From an uncultured Pelagibacteraceae bacterium (lineage in GTDB: Bacteria; Pseudomonadota; Alphaproteobacteria; Pelagibacterales; Pelagibacteraceae): a stretch of 39,381 nucleotides of DNA. The position numbers were made by a program, and so were the translations under genes. Within the stretch, counting starts at the first letter, position 1, and the number at the start of each line of letters is the position of its first letter. Location: the NCBI GenBank assembly GCA_902572775.1, contig CACGHF010000006.1:1-39381 (forward strand), given 5' to 3'. Positions 11,856 through 23,300 of the stretch are shown piece after piece. Under the pieces are notes generated by a model, which searched no databases, was not told where the DNA came from, and worked only from the letters and a program-made list of their open reading frames with translations.

Positions 11856-14264
11856 TTAGGAACGAATTTTAGCACCAGTTTTATTTTCAACTGTTTCTAT
11901 TATCAATTTATTAGTTTTTTCTAAATCGTTATCCGTTAATGTTTTTTCCAGTGATTGAATAGTGACGCTTATAGCAACTGATTTTTGATTTTCAGGAATA
12001 TTATCTCCTTCATAAACGTCAAATACTTTAATGTTTGAAATTAAATTTTTATCAATATTTGATATTACACTTACTATATCTTGCACACTTATTTTTTTAT
12101 TAATAATAAATGCAAAATCTCTTTCGGATTTTTGAAAATCGGATACTGAATATTTTGTTTTTTGATCTTTTAAAGATTTTTTTGGCAGTTTTAAATTATC
12201 AAGAAATATTTCAAATCCTACTAAAGACTCTGTTTTAATATCTAGCGTTTTAATGATATTTGGATGAATTTCACCAAAATAAGCTGCTACCTTATCTTTT
12301 CCCTTATTTAAAAATATTCTACCTGACTTTCCTGGATGATAATAATTGGGACTTTCATCATCAATATAAAATTTTTCTGAGTCATAACCAGCTTCTACTA
12401 AAGTTTGCATAACATCTCTTTTAATATCAAAAACATCTACATTTCTTTCTTTTTCAATCCATGAAAGTCTAGATTTTTTTCCAGCTGACAAACCACAAAC
12501 AACTGTGTTCTGTTCTCCAGGTTGTGAACCATAAAATATTGGCCCTATTTCAAATATTGATAAATCTTTTATTCCTCTATCTAAGTTTTTACTCATGTAC
12601 ATTACTAAATTTGAAAAAATAGAATTTCTTAATACTCCCAATTCAGAGCTAATTGGATTTACAATTTTTATTTCTTTACCAACTTCTTTAAAGTGATCAT
12701 TATATTTAGCATCTGTAAAAGACCAAGTAATTGCCTCCAAATACCCTTTAGATGCTACTGCCCTTTGAAGAAAATGAAATAACTTTTGAGTTGGATTTAA
12801 AGTGTTTTTTGATCTTTCTTTAATAGGATTTTCTATTTTTATTTTTTCATAGCCACTAATTCTTACAAGTTCCTCAACTATATCAATTTCTTGAACAATA
12901 TCTGGTCTCCAAGATGGAACTGATAATTTAAAGAAGTTTTTTTCTTTTTTTAATTTAAAACCAAGTTTTTCTAAAATGATTATCATTTCTTTAGTTGAAA
13001 TTTTAAAACCAGTAACTTTTTCGAACATTTTTGGTTCAAATTTTAATATTTTATTTTTATAAGACTCAATTTTTTGAATATCAATTTTACTAATTTCTCC
13101 ACCACAAATTTCCTTAATTAAAAAAGCTGCTTTATTTAATCCATCTTCAATAGATAACTGATCAATTCCTCTTTCAAATCTAAATTTAGCATCTGTATCG
13201 ATATTCAATTTTTTAGCAGTTTTTCTAATTGATCTTGGGTCAAAATAAGCAGATTCTAATAGAACATTTTTTGTATCTAACTCTGTACCAGATCTTGTTC
13301 CTCCGATAATTCCTCCTAGACCTAAAACACCTTTGTTATCACTTATTACACACATTCCATCATCTAGTTTATAATTTTTATTATCTAGAGCAGTAAATTC
13401 TTCTCCTGATTTTGAATTTCTAACAATTATTCCCTTATCAATTTTATCAGCATCATATGCGTGCAAAGGACGATTAATATCAATCATGACATAATTTGTA
13501 ATATCTACAATTGCAGATATTGGTTTTTGGCCTATAGAAATTAATTTATCTTTCAACCATTGAGGACTTTCTGTATTTTTGACGTTAGTTATTAAGCAAC
13601 TACCAAAAGATAAACAGCCTTGATTTTTTTCTTTTGTTATTTTTACTTTTAAGTTCTGTTTTTTATTAGATTTTATTTTTTTATCTTTTTCTGGTTTTAA
13701 GTTTCCAAAACCCGCGGCTGATAAATCTCTCGCTATCCCTCGAACACCAAGACAGTCTGGTCTATTTGGTGTAATTGATAAATCGATAAGATTAGAACTT
13801 GCTTTAGAAAAATAACTTTTTCCAATATTTTTTGCATATTTCGAAGATGATAATTCAGTAATTCCATCACTTTCATCTGATAAATTCAATTCAGACTCAG
13901 AACAAAGCATTCCATGAGATGTAACATCTCTTATTTTAGCAACCACAAGTTTAGTTCTGTTTTTCGGGATTATTGCACCTGGTGGAGCATAAACAGTAAG
14001 AAGACCCTCTCTAGCATTTGGAGCGCCACAAACAACTTTTTTGATTTCTTTATTACCAACATCAACATCGCAAACTTTAAGCCTATCTGCGTTTGGGTGT
14101 TTTTCTGTTTTAATGATTTTTGCTACTCTAAATAAGTCTAATCCTTCAGATAAATTTTCTATACTCTCAACCTCAAGACCTATGTCTGTTAGTTTCTCAA
14201 GAAGTTTATCTTCTTTAGCACTTACTTTTAAATGATCTTTTAACCAATCATATGTAATCTTCAT
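11856..14264 (-). CDS. pheT: Phenylalanyl-tRNA synthetase beta subunit
   Basis: 802 aa; N-terminal [12 protein letters not shown], tRNA-binding domain, [27 protein letters not shown]-terminal anticodon-binding (FDX-ACB) region. Confidence 0.97.
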   Translation of the reverse strand: MKITYDWLKDHLKVSAKEDKLLEKLTDIGLEVESIENLSEGLDLFRVAKIIKTEKHPNADRLKVCDVDVGNKEIKKVVCGAPNAREGLLTVYAPPGAIIPKNRTKLVVAKIRDVTSHGMLCSESELNLSDESDGITELSSSKYAKNIGKSYFSKASSNLIDLSITPNRPDCLGVRGIARDLSAAGFGNLKPEKDKKIKSNKKQNLKVKITKEKNQGCLSFGSCLITNVKNTESPQWLKDKLISIGQKPISAIVDITNYVMIDINRPLHAYDADKIDKGIIVRNSKSGEEFTALDNKNYKLDDGMCVISDNKGVLGLGGIIGGTRSGTELDTKNVLLESAYFDPRSIRKTAKKLNIDTDAKFRFERGIDQLSIEDGLNKAAFLIKEICGGEISKIDIQKIESYKNKILKFEPKMFEKVTGFKISTKEMIIILEKLGFKLKKEKNFFKLSVPSWRPDIVQEIDIVEELVRISGYEKIKIENPIKERSKNTLNPTQKLFHFLQRAVASKGYLEAITWSFTDAKYNDHFKEVGKEIKIVNPISSELGVLRNSIFSNLVMYMSKNLDRGIKDLSIFEIGPIFYGSQPGEQNTVVCGLSAGKKSRLSWIEKERNVDVFDIKRDVMQTLVEAGYDSEKFYIDDESPNYYHPGKSGRIFLNKGKDKVAAYFGEIHPNIIKTLDIKTESLVGFEIFLDNLKLPKKSLKDQKTKYSVSDFQKSERDFAFIINKKISVQDIVSVISNIDKNLISNIKVFDVYEGDNIPENQKSVAISVTIQSLEKTLTDNDLEKTNKLIIETVENKTGAKIRS

Positions 14265-15328
14265 CTGCTTAAACCTCTGTAATTTGAAGGAACATCAAGT
14301 GGATCAAAACCGAAATGATTTAGCCACCTGTAATCACAATCAAAAAAAGCTCTTAAATCATTAATGCCATATTTAAGCATTGCTAATCGGTCTATACCTA
14401 TTCCAAAGGCATATCCTTGATATTTTGAAGGATTTACTTTTACATTTCTTAAGACATTAGGATGCACCATACCGCAACCTAAAATTTCAAGCCACTTATC
14501 TCCTTCTCCAATAATTATTTTTCCATCTTTTATTTCATAACCAATGTCTACTTCAGCAGATGGCTCTGTGAATGGAAAATGACTAGGTCTAAATCTCATT
14601 TTAATTTTTTCGACTTCAAAAAATTCTTTAATAAAATAATTCAAGCATCCTTTCAAATGCCCCATATTAATATTTGTATCAATATGCAAACCTTCTACTT
14701 GATGAAACATTGGTGCGTGTGTTTGATCACTATCAGATCTATAAGTTCTTCCAGGAGCAATAATCTTGAATGGAGGTTTGTCTTTTAGCATAGTTCTGAT
14801 TTGAACTGGTGAAGTATGAGTTCGTAACAAAACCTCTTTGTTTTCATCTAAGTAAAATGTATCATGCATATCTCTCGCTGGATGATTGTCTGGTGTGTTT
14901 AGAGCAGTAAAATTGTTGTATTCATTTTCAACATCAGGGCCTTCCTCAACACTAAATCCTATTTCAGAGAAAATAGATGAAATTTCATCAATAGTTTGTG
15001 ATACTGGATGAACTTTTCCTCTAACGAATGGTCTTTCAGGTAAAGTTATATCAACTTTTTCCTTTTCTAATTTTTTGTTTATTTTTTTTCCTTCTATCTC
15101 GCTAATTTTAGAAGTTATCAAATTCTGAAGTTGGTCTTTTACTTGATTTAAATCTGATGCAAATTTTTTTCTATCGGTCTCTGGTATTGATCCTATTGTT
15201 TTAAATTTTGATGAAATTAAACCATTTTTACCAAAGAGTTCAGTTTTGATTTCATTTATTTGATCAATGCTTAAATCATTATCAAGCTTTGATATAAACT
15301 GATCTCTAATATTTTTTATCTCTGACAT
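14261..15328 (-). CDS. pheS: Phenylalanyl-tRNA synthetase alpha subunit
   Basis: 355 aa; [67 protein letters not shown]-type motif 3; overlaps pheT by 4 nt. Confidence 0.98.
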   Translation of the reverse strand: MSEIKNIRDQFISKLDNDLSIDQINEIKTELFGKNGLISSKFKTIGSIPETDRKKFASDLNQVKDQLQNLITSKISEIEGKKINKKLEKEKVDITLPERPFVRGKVHPVSQTIDEISSIFSEIGFSVEEGPDVENEYNNFTALNTPDNHPARDMHDTFYLDENKEVLLRTHTSPVQIRTMLKDKPPFKIIAPGRTYRSDSDQTHAPMFHQVEGLHIDTNINMGHLKGCLNYFIKEFFEVEKIKMRFRPSHFPFTEPSAEVDIGYEIKDGKIIIGEGDKWLEILGCGMVHPNVLRNVKVNPSKYQGYAFGIGIDRLAMLKYGINDLRAFFDCDYRWLNHFGFDPLDVPSNYRGLSR

Positions 15329-15371
15329 ATTAGTAGATTATTTCCTTAAGAAATAAAAACAATAGCGAAGA

Positions 15372-15728
15372 TTAATTTAAAGCTGATTGAGCTTTTTGTA
15401 CAATTGTTTTGAATGCTTCTGGGCTATCGTAAGCAATTTCAGCAAGAATTTTTCTATCTATTGCAATACCACATTTATTTAATCCATTGATAAATTTTGA
15501 ATAAGTTAAGCCCTCGGCTCTAACTCCAGCATTGATTCTCTGTATCCACAATGATTTAAAATCTCTTTTTTTATTTCTTCTGTCTCTGTAAGCGTATTGC
15601 ATGGATTTTTCCATAGCTTGCTTAGCAACTCTAATAGTATTTTTTCTTCTGCCCCATTGACCTTTTACAGCTTTTAAAACTTTTTTATGTTTAGCTTTGC
15701 TAGTTACACCTCTTTTAACTCTTGCCAT
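15372..15728 (-). CDS. rplT: 50S ribosomal protein L20
   Basis: 118 aa; [19 protein letters not shown]...[32 protein letters not shown]. Confidence 0.99.
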   Translation of the reverse strand: MARVKRGVTSKAKHKKVLKAVKGQWGRRKNTIRVAKQAMEKSMQYAYRDRRNKKRDFKSLWIQRINAGVRAEGLTYSKFINGLNKCGIAIDRKILAEIAYDSPEAFKTIVQKAQSALN

Positions 15729-15730
15729 TA

Positions 15731-15937
15731 TTAACCTCTTAAACTGTAAGGCATGTATGACTTAACAATTTTTCCATCTTGTTTAGACAATGTTGTAGTG
15801 CCTCTTAGTTTTCTTATTTGTGAATTCGTTCTTTTAATCATGCCATGTCTTTTACCTGCCTGAGCAGAAATAACTTTACCATTAGCGGATATTTTAAATC
15901 TTTTTTTTGCTGAGCTTTTTGTTTTTAGTTTTGGCAT
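15731..15937 (-). CDS. rpmI: 50S ribosomal protein L35
   Basis: 68 aa; [22 protein letters not shown]...AGKRHGM. Confidence 0.98.
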   Translation of the reverse strand: MPKLKTKSSAKKRFKISANGKVISAQAGKRHGMIKRTNSQIRKLRGTTTLSKQDGKIVKSYMPYSLRG

Positions 15938-15990
15938 AATTCTGCGGACTTATACAAAGAAAGATATAATTTTACAACCTCTATTAAGGC

Positions 15991-16536
15991 TTATAAAGGC
16001 TGAATTACCATGATCATTTGCTTCCCATCAAACTTAGGATGCAATTCTACCTTGCCGATATCCTTCATATCTTCTTTAATTTTACCCATTAGTTCATTTC
16101 CTAGATGGGAATGCTGAAGCTCTCTACCTTTAAATCTTATAGTAAATTTGACCTTATCTCCTTTAGCTATAAATTTTTTAGCATTTTTAACTTTAAACTC
16201 ATAATCATGAGTTTCAGTAACAGGTCTCATTTTAATTTCTTTTAAAGAAACAATTTTTTGTTTTTTCTTTGCAAGATTAGCTTTTTTCTGAGCATCATAC
16301 TTATATTTACCCATATCCATTATTTTACATACAGGAGGATTTGCATTAGGTGCTATTTCAATTAAATCTAAACCTTGATTTTTTGCCATGGAAATAGCTT
16401 CATTGGTATTTATCACTCCAAGATTTTCTCCATCACTTGCTATAACTTGTACATCAGGAGAAGGAATTCTATTATTAGATCTTGGACCTCTGTCCTTGGT
16501 TCTTCTTTGAAAATAATTTTGTTTGAAGTCTACCAC
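15991..16536 (-). CDS. infC: Translation initiation factor IF-3
   Basis: 181 aa; RSNNRIPSPDVQVIASDGENLGVI, LDLIEIAPNANPPVCKIMDMGKYKY, C-terminal KVKFTIRFKGRELQHSHLG. Start as called is GTG immediately after the thrS stop. Confidence 0.97.
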   Translation of the reverse strand: MVDFKQNYFQRRTKDRGPRSNNRIPSPDVQVIASDGENLGVINTNEAISMAKNQGLDLIEIAPNANPPVCKIMDMGKYKYDAQKKANLAKKKQKIVSLKEIKMRPVTETHDYEFKVKNAKKFIAKGDKVKFTIRFKGRELQHSHLGNELMGKIKEDMKDIGKVELHPKFDGKQMIMVIQPL

Positions 16537-18453
16537 TTAGTTTGATGATGCTTTGTTTAAAGCAGAGAATTTTTTTAAGAATTGATCTATACCCATATTT
16601 TCTTGTTTATTAGAGTCTAATCTTCTAATCGTTACTGAATTGGAGTCAACTTCTTTTTTACCACAAATTAATAAAAGCGGTATTTTTGCTAAAGAATGAT
16701 CTCTAATTTTATAATTTAAATTATGATTTTTTAAATCTACTGCAGAACTTATACCTGAATTTTTAATTTTATTTGATACCTCGACCGCATAGTCATTAAA
16801 TTCTTCTGAAATAGGTATTACCATAGTCTGCAATGGAGATATCCAAAATGGAAACTTGCCTGCATAGTTTTCAATTAAAATTCCAATAAATCTCTCTAGA
16901 GAACCAAATAATGCTCTGTGTAACATAACAGGAACTTTTTTAGCTCCATCTTTGTCAACGTAAGAAGCATCTAATCTTCCAGGTAAATTTAAATCTACCT
17001 GTAAAGTTCCACATTGCCAATCTCTGCCAATAGCATCTCGTAAAACAAATTCAATTTTAGGTCCATAAAATGCTCCCTCACCTTTATTAATGGTATATTC
17101 TAATTTAGAAGCTTTAACAGCTTCAAGTAAAGAGGCTTCTGCTTTATCCCATACTGCATCATCACCAACTCTTACTTCTGGTCTGTCTGCATATTTTAGA
17201 ATTACATTTTCGAAACCAAGGTCTTTATAAATATCTAGTATTAAATTTGTAACAATTAAACATTCACTAGTAATTTGATCTTCTGTACAAAAAATATGGG
17301 CATCATCTTGAGTAAAGGCTCTTACTCTTAATAAACCATGCAAAGCGCCTGATGGCTCATAACGATGAACTTTTCCAAATTCAGCAAAACGTAAAGGAAG
17401 ATCTCTATAACTTTTTAGGCCTTGATTAAATACCTGGATATGACCAGGACAATTCATCGGTTTAATTGCAAAAACTTTCTCATCTGGTGTTTCAGAGGTA
17501 TACATATTTTCTCCATATTTTTCCCAATGCCCAGATTTCTCCCATAGTTGTCTATCTAATACCTCTGGAGTATTAACCTCTTTATAACCAGCAGCATCTT
17601 GTCTGCTTCTCATATAGTTAATGAGCTTTTGAAATAAACCCCATCCTCTTTCATGCCAAAATACTGAGCCAGGGCTTTCTTCTCTAAAATGAAATAAATC
17701 CATTTCCCTACCTAATTTTCTATGATCTCTTTTTTCCGCTTCTTCTATTCTTTTCAAATATTCATCTAGATCTTTTTGAGTTGCCCAACTCGTACCATAA
17801 ATTCGTTGCAACATTTCATTATTAGAGTCTCCTCTCCAATATGCTCCTGACACTTTTGTAAGTTTAAAATATTTTCCTATTTTACCTGTAGAGGAAAGGT
17901 GTGGACCCCTACATAAATCATGCCATTTTCCATGAAAATAAATTGATACATCTTCGTTTTCAGGTATTGCCTCAATCAACTCAGCTTTATAAATTTCTCC
18001 TTTTTTTTTAAAATGACTAATTGCTTTGTTTCTATCCCAAACTTCTCTTTTTGTTATTTCATTCCTATCAACAATCTCTTTCATTTTATTTTCAATTTTT
18101 ACTAGATCATCCTCTGTAAATGGCTCTTTTCTAGCAAAGTCGTAATAAAATCCATTTTCTATCACTGGTCCAATTGTAACTTGTGTGCCAGGAAACAATT
18201 CTTGAACAGCCATAGCTAAAATATGGGCTGTGTCATGCCTTATAGTTTCCAAGCCCTCAGGATTTTTTGAGGTAAAAATTTTTACAGAACAATCATTTTC
18301 AATTAGATAATCAAGATCTTTAAGTTCACCATCAACACTTATGACCATGGCTTGTTTAGCTAACGATTTGCTAATTTTTTCAGCTACTTCTAGTCCAGTA
18401 ACTTTATTAGGAAAATCAATATTGTTTCCGTCGGGTAATGTTATTATCGGCAT
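16537..18453 (-). CDS. thrS: Threonyl-tRNA synthetase
   Basis: 638 aa; TGS domain, RHDTAHILAMAVQELFP, KPMNCPGHIQVFN, RVRAFTQDDAHIFC, KIPLLLICGKKE. Confidence 0.98.
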   Translation of the reverse strand: MPIITLPDGNNIDFPNKVTGLEVAEKISKSLAKQAMVISVDGELKDLDYLIENDCSVKIFTSKNPEGLETIRHDTAHILAMAVQELFPGTQVTIGPVIENGFYYDFARKEPFTEDDLVKIENKMKEIVDRNEITKREVWDRNKAISHFKKKGEIYKAELIEAIPENEDVSIYFHGKWHDLCRGPHLSSTGKIGKYFKLTKVSGAYWRGDSNNEMLQRIYGTSWATQKDLDEYLKRIEEAEKRDHRKLGREMDLFHFREESPGSVFWHERGWGLFQKLINYMRSRQDAAGYKEVNTPEVLDRQLWEKSGHWEKYGENMYTSETPDEKVFAIKPMNCPGHIQVFNQGLKSYRDLPLRFAEFGKVHRYEPSGALHGLLRVRAFTQDDAHIFCTEDQITSECLIVTNLILDIYKDLGFENVILKYADRPEVRVGDDAVWDKAEASLLEAVKASKLEYTINKGEGAFYGPKIEFVLRDAIGRDWQCGTLQVDLNLPGRLDASYVDKDGAKKVPVMLHRALFGSLERFIGILIENYAGKFPFWISPLQTMVIPISEEFNDYAVEVSNKIKNSGISSAVDLKNHNLNYKIRDHSLAKIPLLLICGKKEVDSNSVTIRRLDSNKQENMGIDQFLKKFSALNKASSN

Positions 18454-19608
18454 TTAATTTAATAATCTCTTATACTCTGAATAAGTAGAAAAGCACATTT
18501 TTTCAACATTAAATTTTTGAACTATGTTTTTTCTTCCCTCATTACCAATTGATTTTAATAGAGTTTCATCCATGTTAAGAGTTCTTAATATTTTATTACT
18601 TAATGATTTAGCATTTCCTGCTTCATATAAAAAACCAGTTTTTTCATCAATTATTGTTTCATTAGAACCTCCAATGTTGCTTGCTATAATTGGTTTTTCC
18701 ATCGATTGTGCTTCAACAGCAACTCTACCAAAAGCCTCTGGTTCGGTTGAGGCTGAAACAATAATATCAGAAACTTTATAAGCTAATGCCATATCCTTAC
18801 AATGATCTATGAATCTTATTTGTTTAGACAATCTGTATTGCTCCGAAAGTCTTATTAATTTTTTCTTATATAAATCTCTACCTTGATCACTGCCTAGAAT
18901 GACAGCATAAAAAGCTTCATAACCGAGTTCTATATTCACTAAATTGATAGCCTCTATAAAAACTTCCTGTCCTTTCCAGGAAGTTAATCTACCAGGTAAA
19001 AGTATAATTTTTTTATCTTTTTCAATGTCCCATTTTTTTAATAATTTTTTTTCGTCAATTTCAATTTTAGTTGTTGGGTCAAAATAGTCGACGTTTATTC
19101 CTCTAAAAATAACCATTAATTTTTTTTTCTCATTTAAATATTTTGAATAATTTTTTTTAATATGAGAAAAAATAAAATTAGATCCTGCAATTATTAAATC
19201 TGCTCTAGTCATTACTGAATTATAAATTTTTTTTATATTACTCTTAAAATTGTATGTTCCATGAAATGTAGTTACAAATTTTCGTCCTGTGATTTTTGTT
19301 GCTAACAAACATGACCAAGCAGGTGCTCTACTTCTCGCGTGAACAAGAGAAATATTATAAACTAAAATTATTCCAATTAAGATAAAAGCATTAATTAAAA
19401 TTAGTAGAGGATTTTTGCTTTGCACTGGAAGTCTAAATATTTTAACTTTTTTTCTATCTACAAATTTAAGTAATTCACCACCGCTTGTTACAATAAATGA
19501 TTTACAATTATTTTCTGGTAAATAATGTGCAATATCATAACAACCTGTTTCTGCTCCTCCATAACCTAATTTTGGAATTACTTGTAAAACTTTTAAATCA
19601 GATGACAT
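18454..19608 (-). CDS. Glycosyltransferase family 4 (GT-B fold)
   Basis: 384 aa; LPRLGYGGAET-like start (VIPKLGYGGAETGCYDIA), ILLPGRLTSWKGQEVFIEA, VSASTEPEAFGRVAVEAQSMEKPIIASNIGGSNETI. Confidence 0.9.
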   Translation of the reverse strand: MSSDLKVLQVIPKLGYGGAETGCYDIAHYLPENNCKSFIVTSGGELLKFVDRKKVKIFRLPVQSKNPLLILINAFILIGIILVYNISLVHARSRAPAWSCLLATKITGRKFVTTFHGTYNFKSNIKKIYNSVMTRADLIIAGSNFIFSHIKKNYSKYLNEKKKLMVIFRGINVDYFDPTTKIEIDEKKLLKKWDIEKDKKIILLPGRLTSWKGQEVFIEAINLVNIELGYEAFYAVILGSDQGRDLYKKKLIRLSEQYRLSKQIRFIDHCKDMALAYKVSDIIVSASTEPEAFGRVAVEAQSMEKPIIASNIGGSNETIIDEKTGFLYEAGNAKSLSNKILRTLNMDETLLKSIGNEGRKNIVQKFNVEKMCFSTYSEYKRLLN

Positions 19609-19644
19609 TTGATATGATTATATATTAATAGACAAAACTTATAA

Positions 19645-20394
19645 ATGATTATGGCAAATTTCAGATTTCACCAAATATCAAATACAAAGAAAATTAGATA
19701 TATTTCCAAAATTTTTAAAAATAGTTCTTTTATAGTTTTTTTGCATGGCTTTATGTCAGATCTTGAAGGAAAAAAACCAAACGCTTTTTTGAAATTTGCT
19801 AAAAAAAATAAAGTAAGTTTTTTAGCACTAGAATACTCTGGTCATGGAAAATCTTCTGGAAAATTTGTAAATGGAAATATTTCAAAATGGAGTAAAGATA
19901 CGTCAATTTTAATTAGAAAATATGTTAAAAAAAAAGAATTTGTGCTAATTGGTTCAAGTATGGGCGCATGGATTTCGCTCAATCAATTCAAAATTTTCAA
20001 AAAACAGATTAAAGGATTTTTAGGAATAGGGGCTGCTCCTGAATTTTTAGAAAATTTAATGTGGAAAAAATTTACTAAAAAAATGAAAGAGGAAACAATA
20101 AGTAAGGGTATTTATCAATTAAAACATGGCAATTATGAATATCCAATTACTCTACAATTAATAAAAGATGGAAGAAAAAACAAAGTGTTAAATAAAAAAA
20201 TTAATTCAAATATTAAAGTAACAATGGTTCATGGTGAAAAAGATGAGGTAGTTCCTGTCTCATATTCAAGAAAAGTTTTAAGATTATTTCCAAAAGCTAA
20301 GAAAAAATTAAATATTGTAAAAAAAGGTGATCACAGTTTATCAAATAAAAAATGGTTAAATATAATTTTAAAAGAGCTTAAATTATTAATTTAG
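19645..20394 (+). CDS. Alpha/beta hydrolase
   Basis: 249 aa; FLHGFMSDLEGKK, nucleophile elbow IGSSMGAW, VHGEKDEVVP, GDHSL. Confidence 0.85.
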   Translation: MIMANFRFHQISNTKKIRYISKIFKNSSFIVFLHGFMSDLEGKKPNAFLKFAKKNKVSFLALEYSGHGKSSGKFVNGNISKWSKDTSILIRKYVKKKEFVLIGSSMGAWISLNQFKIFKKQIKGFLGIGAAPEFLENLMWKKFTKKMKEETISKGIYQLKHGNYEYPITLQLIKDGRKNKVLNKKINSNIKVTMVHGEKDEVVPVSYSRKVLRLFPKAKKKLNIVKKGDHSLSNKKWLNIILKELKLLI

Positions 20395-23300
20395 CTAACT
20401 TTTTTTATATCTTTTTTTAAAGTAATTGGATTTTTTAATTTATCCAACATTTCTTTAGGACACACCTGAACAAAATTATTTACTTCATCATCAAAGTTTT
20501 CAATTATTTTTTTCGATAATTGAGACTCAGTTTCTTTGAAGTGCTCACTGACTAAATTTTTTAAATATTCTTTCCAATAATTTGTCTCTACGTTTTGCCA
20601 AACTACTGATTCTGGATTTACTTTCTTTTCAAATTGTTGAGATTTATCATATATAAAGGCCATTCCACCTGTCATACCAGCTGCAAAATTATCACCAACA
20701 TCTCCTAAAATTACTACAGTTCCACCAGTCATATATTCACATCCATTAGAATCGCATCCTTCAATTACTGTAACTGCACCAGAATTTCTAACTGAAAATC
20801 TTTCACCGGCTTGGCCAGCAGCAAAAAGTTTTCCTGAAGTAGCTCCGTAAAGAACAGTATTTCCTAAAATTGTATTCTCATTTGAAACTAAATTGCTCTC
20901 TTCAGGTAATTTTATTGAAATAGTAGCTCCTGACAAACCTTTACCAACATAATCATTTGCATCTCCCTTTAATACAAGTTTTAAACCTTTAGAAGAAAAT
21001 GCACCAAATGATTGACCTGCTGATCCTTTAAAATTTAAAACTAAAAAGTTTTCATCAAGTTTTTCATAACCATATTTTTTATACAAATGATGAGAAATTC
21101 TAGTGCCTACTGCCCTGTGAGTATTTTTTATTTGATATTCTTTCTCAATTTTTTCAGAATTATCCAAAGCTTGTTCAATTTCTGGCCAAATTTGATGGTC
21201 AAGAGTATCTGGTACACTATTTATTTCTTGATCCTCACAATACCTTGGATTATTTCCAGTATCAGCTTGAACAAATAAAGGATTTAAATCTAAATCGTCT
21301 AAATTTGGAGAACCTTTACTAACCTGTTTTAACAAGTCTGTCCTACCAATCACTTCATTTAATGATTTAAAACCTAAATTTGCTAATATTTCTCTTACTT
21401 CACTGGCTATAAATGTAAACAAATTAACTACTTTTTCTGGAGTCCCAGTAAATTTTTCTCTGAGCTTTTCATCTTGAGTGCAAACGCCTACAGGACATGT
21501 ATTTGAATGACACTGCCTTACCATTATACAACCCATTGCAACTAAAGCTGTAGTAGCAACACCATATTCTTCAGCACCCATCATTGCAGCTATAACCACA
21601 TCTCTTCCAGTTTTAATTCCACCGTCTGTTCTTAATGTAACTTTATGTCTAAGATTATTTAAAGTTAATACCTGGTTTGCTTCCGTCAAACCCATTTCCC
21701 ATGGTATTCCAACATACTTAACACTAGTCTGTGGTGTTGCTCCTGTTCCGCCATTATGTCCAGAAATTAATATTATATCTGCTTTTGCTTTAGCTACACC
21801 AGCTGCAATTGTTCCTACTCCAGAGGAAGCAACAAGCTTAACTCCAATTCTTGCTTTAGGATTTATCTGTTTTAAATCATAAATTAGTTGTGCAAGATCT
21901 TCGATTGAATAAATATCATGATGTGGTGGTGGTGATATTAAAGTAACTCCAGGAGTTGAATGTCTAAGTTTAGCAATCTCCTCTGTAACTTTAAATCCTG
22001 GTAGCTGACCTCCCTCACCAGGCTTAGCGCCTTGCGCAATTTTAATTTCTATCTCATTACAATTATTAAGATAATTAACTGTAACTCCGAATCTTGCAGA
22101 AGCTATTTGTTTTACTCTTGAGTTTGCACTGTCACCATTATCTAAAACTTTAAATCTACTTGCATCTTCACCACCCTCTCCACTACATGAAGCACCTTTA
22201 ATCCTATTCATACCAGTTGCCAAAGTTTCATGCGCCTCTTTTGATAAAGCTCCATGAGACATGCTCCCACTTCCAAATCTTTTTAAAATATTTTCTATTG
22301 GCTCAACCTCAGAAATATCTATTGGCCCACTTAATTTTTTTTCTCTGAAATCAATTAAGTCTCTAAGATTAATAGGTGGTAAGTTGTATATTCCATCCGC
22401 ATATCTTTTATAGGCATCATAAGAATTAGATCCTACTGCACTTTGAAGTAAATGAATTAATTTTCCTTGATATTGATGAGTTTCACCATTTTTACGATAT
22501 CTATATATACCGCCTATCGGCAATATGGTTTCAGAACTTTCAAATGCCTCTTTATGAATTTCTCTAATTTTTTTCTCTATACCCGTAAGTCCAATACCTG
22601 AAATTTTAGAGACAACTCCTGGAAAATAATCTGCAACAATTGTTCTACTTAAACCTACGGTTTCAAAGTTACATCCACCTCTATAAGAACTTAAAACTGA
22701 AATACCCATCTTTGACATGATCTTTAATAAACCTGCGTTTACTGATTTTATGTATCTCTCTACACATTCATCAAAGCTAAATTGACCAAATAATTTCTTT
22801 TCATGACGCTGAAATAAACTATCAAATGCTAAGTATGGATTTACAGTAGTTGCTCCAACTCCTATTAAGGTTGCAAAAGAGTGTGTATCTAAAGCCTCTC
22901 CAGATTGAACATTTATTGATACATATCCTCTTAGTTTTTTTTCAATAAGGAATGAATTAATTGATCCAACTGCTAAAAGCATTGGTATTGGAAGTTTCAA
23001 ACTAGAAAGCTCTTTGTCACTTAAAATCAATTGAGTAACTCCCTGTCTTACTGCAATTTCAGCTTCTTTTTGAATTTTTTTAATTGAATCAGATAAAGTT
23101 TCTTCCTCAGAAAAAGTACAATCAATTATAGATGAATTATTACCAAAAAAATTTATAAATTTTTCAAACTGAGAATTTGATAATATTGGACTATTTAAAA
23201 CATAAATATTTTGCTTTGTTAAATTATCAAAATTTAAAATATTTCCAAGATTTCCAAATCTTGTTTTCAAACTCATAACCTTGTTTTCTCTTAAAGAGTC

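Noticed and set aside
15938-15990. Possible L20/IF-3 autoregulatory leader between infC and rpmI
   Set aside because: Only 53 nt; I could not identify a convincing stem or pseudoknot by eye.
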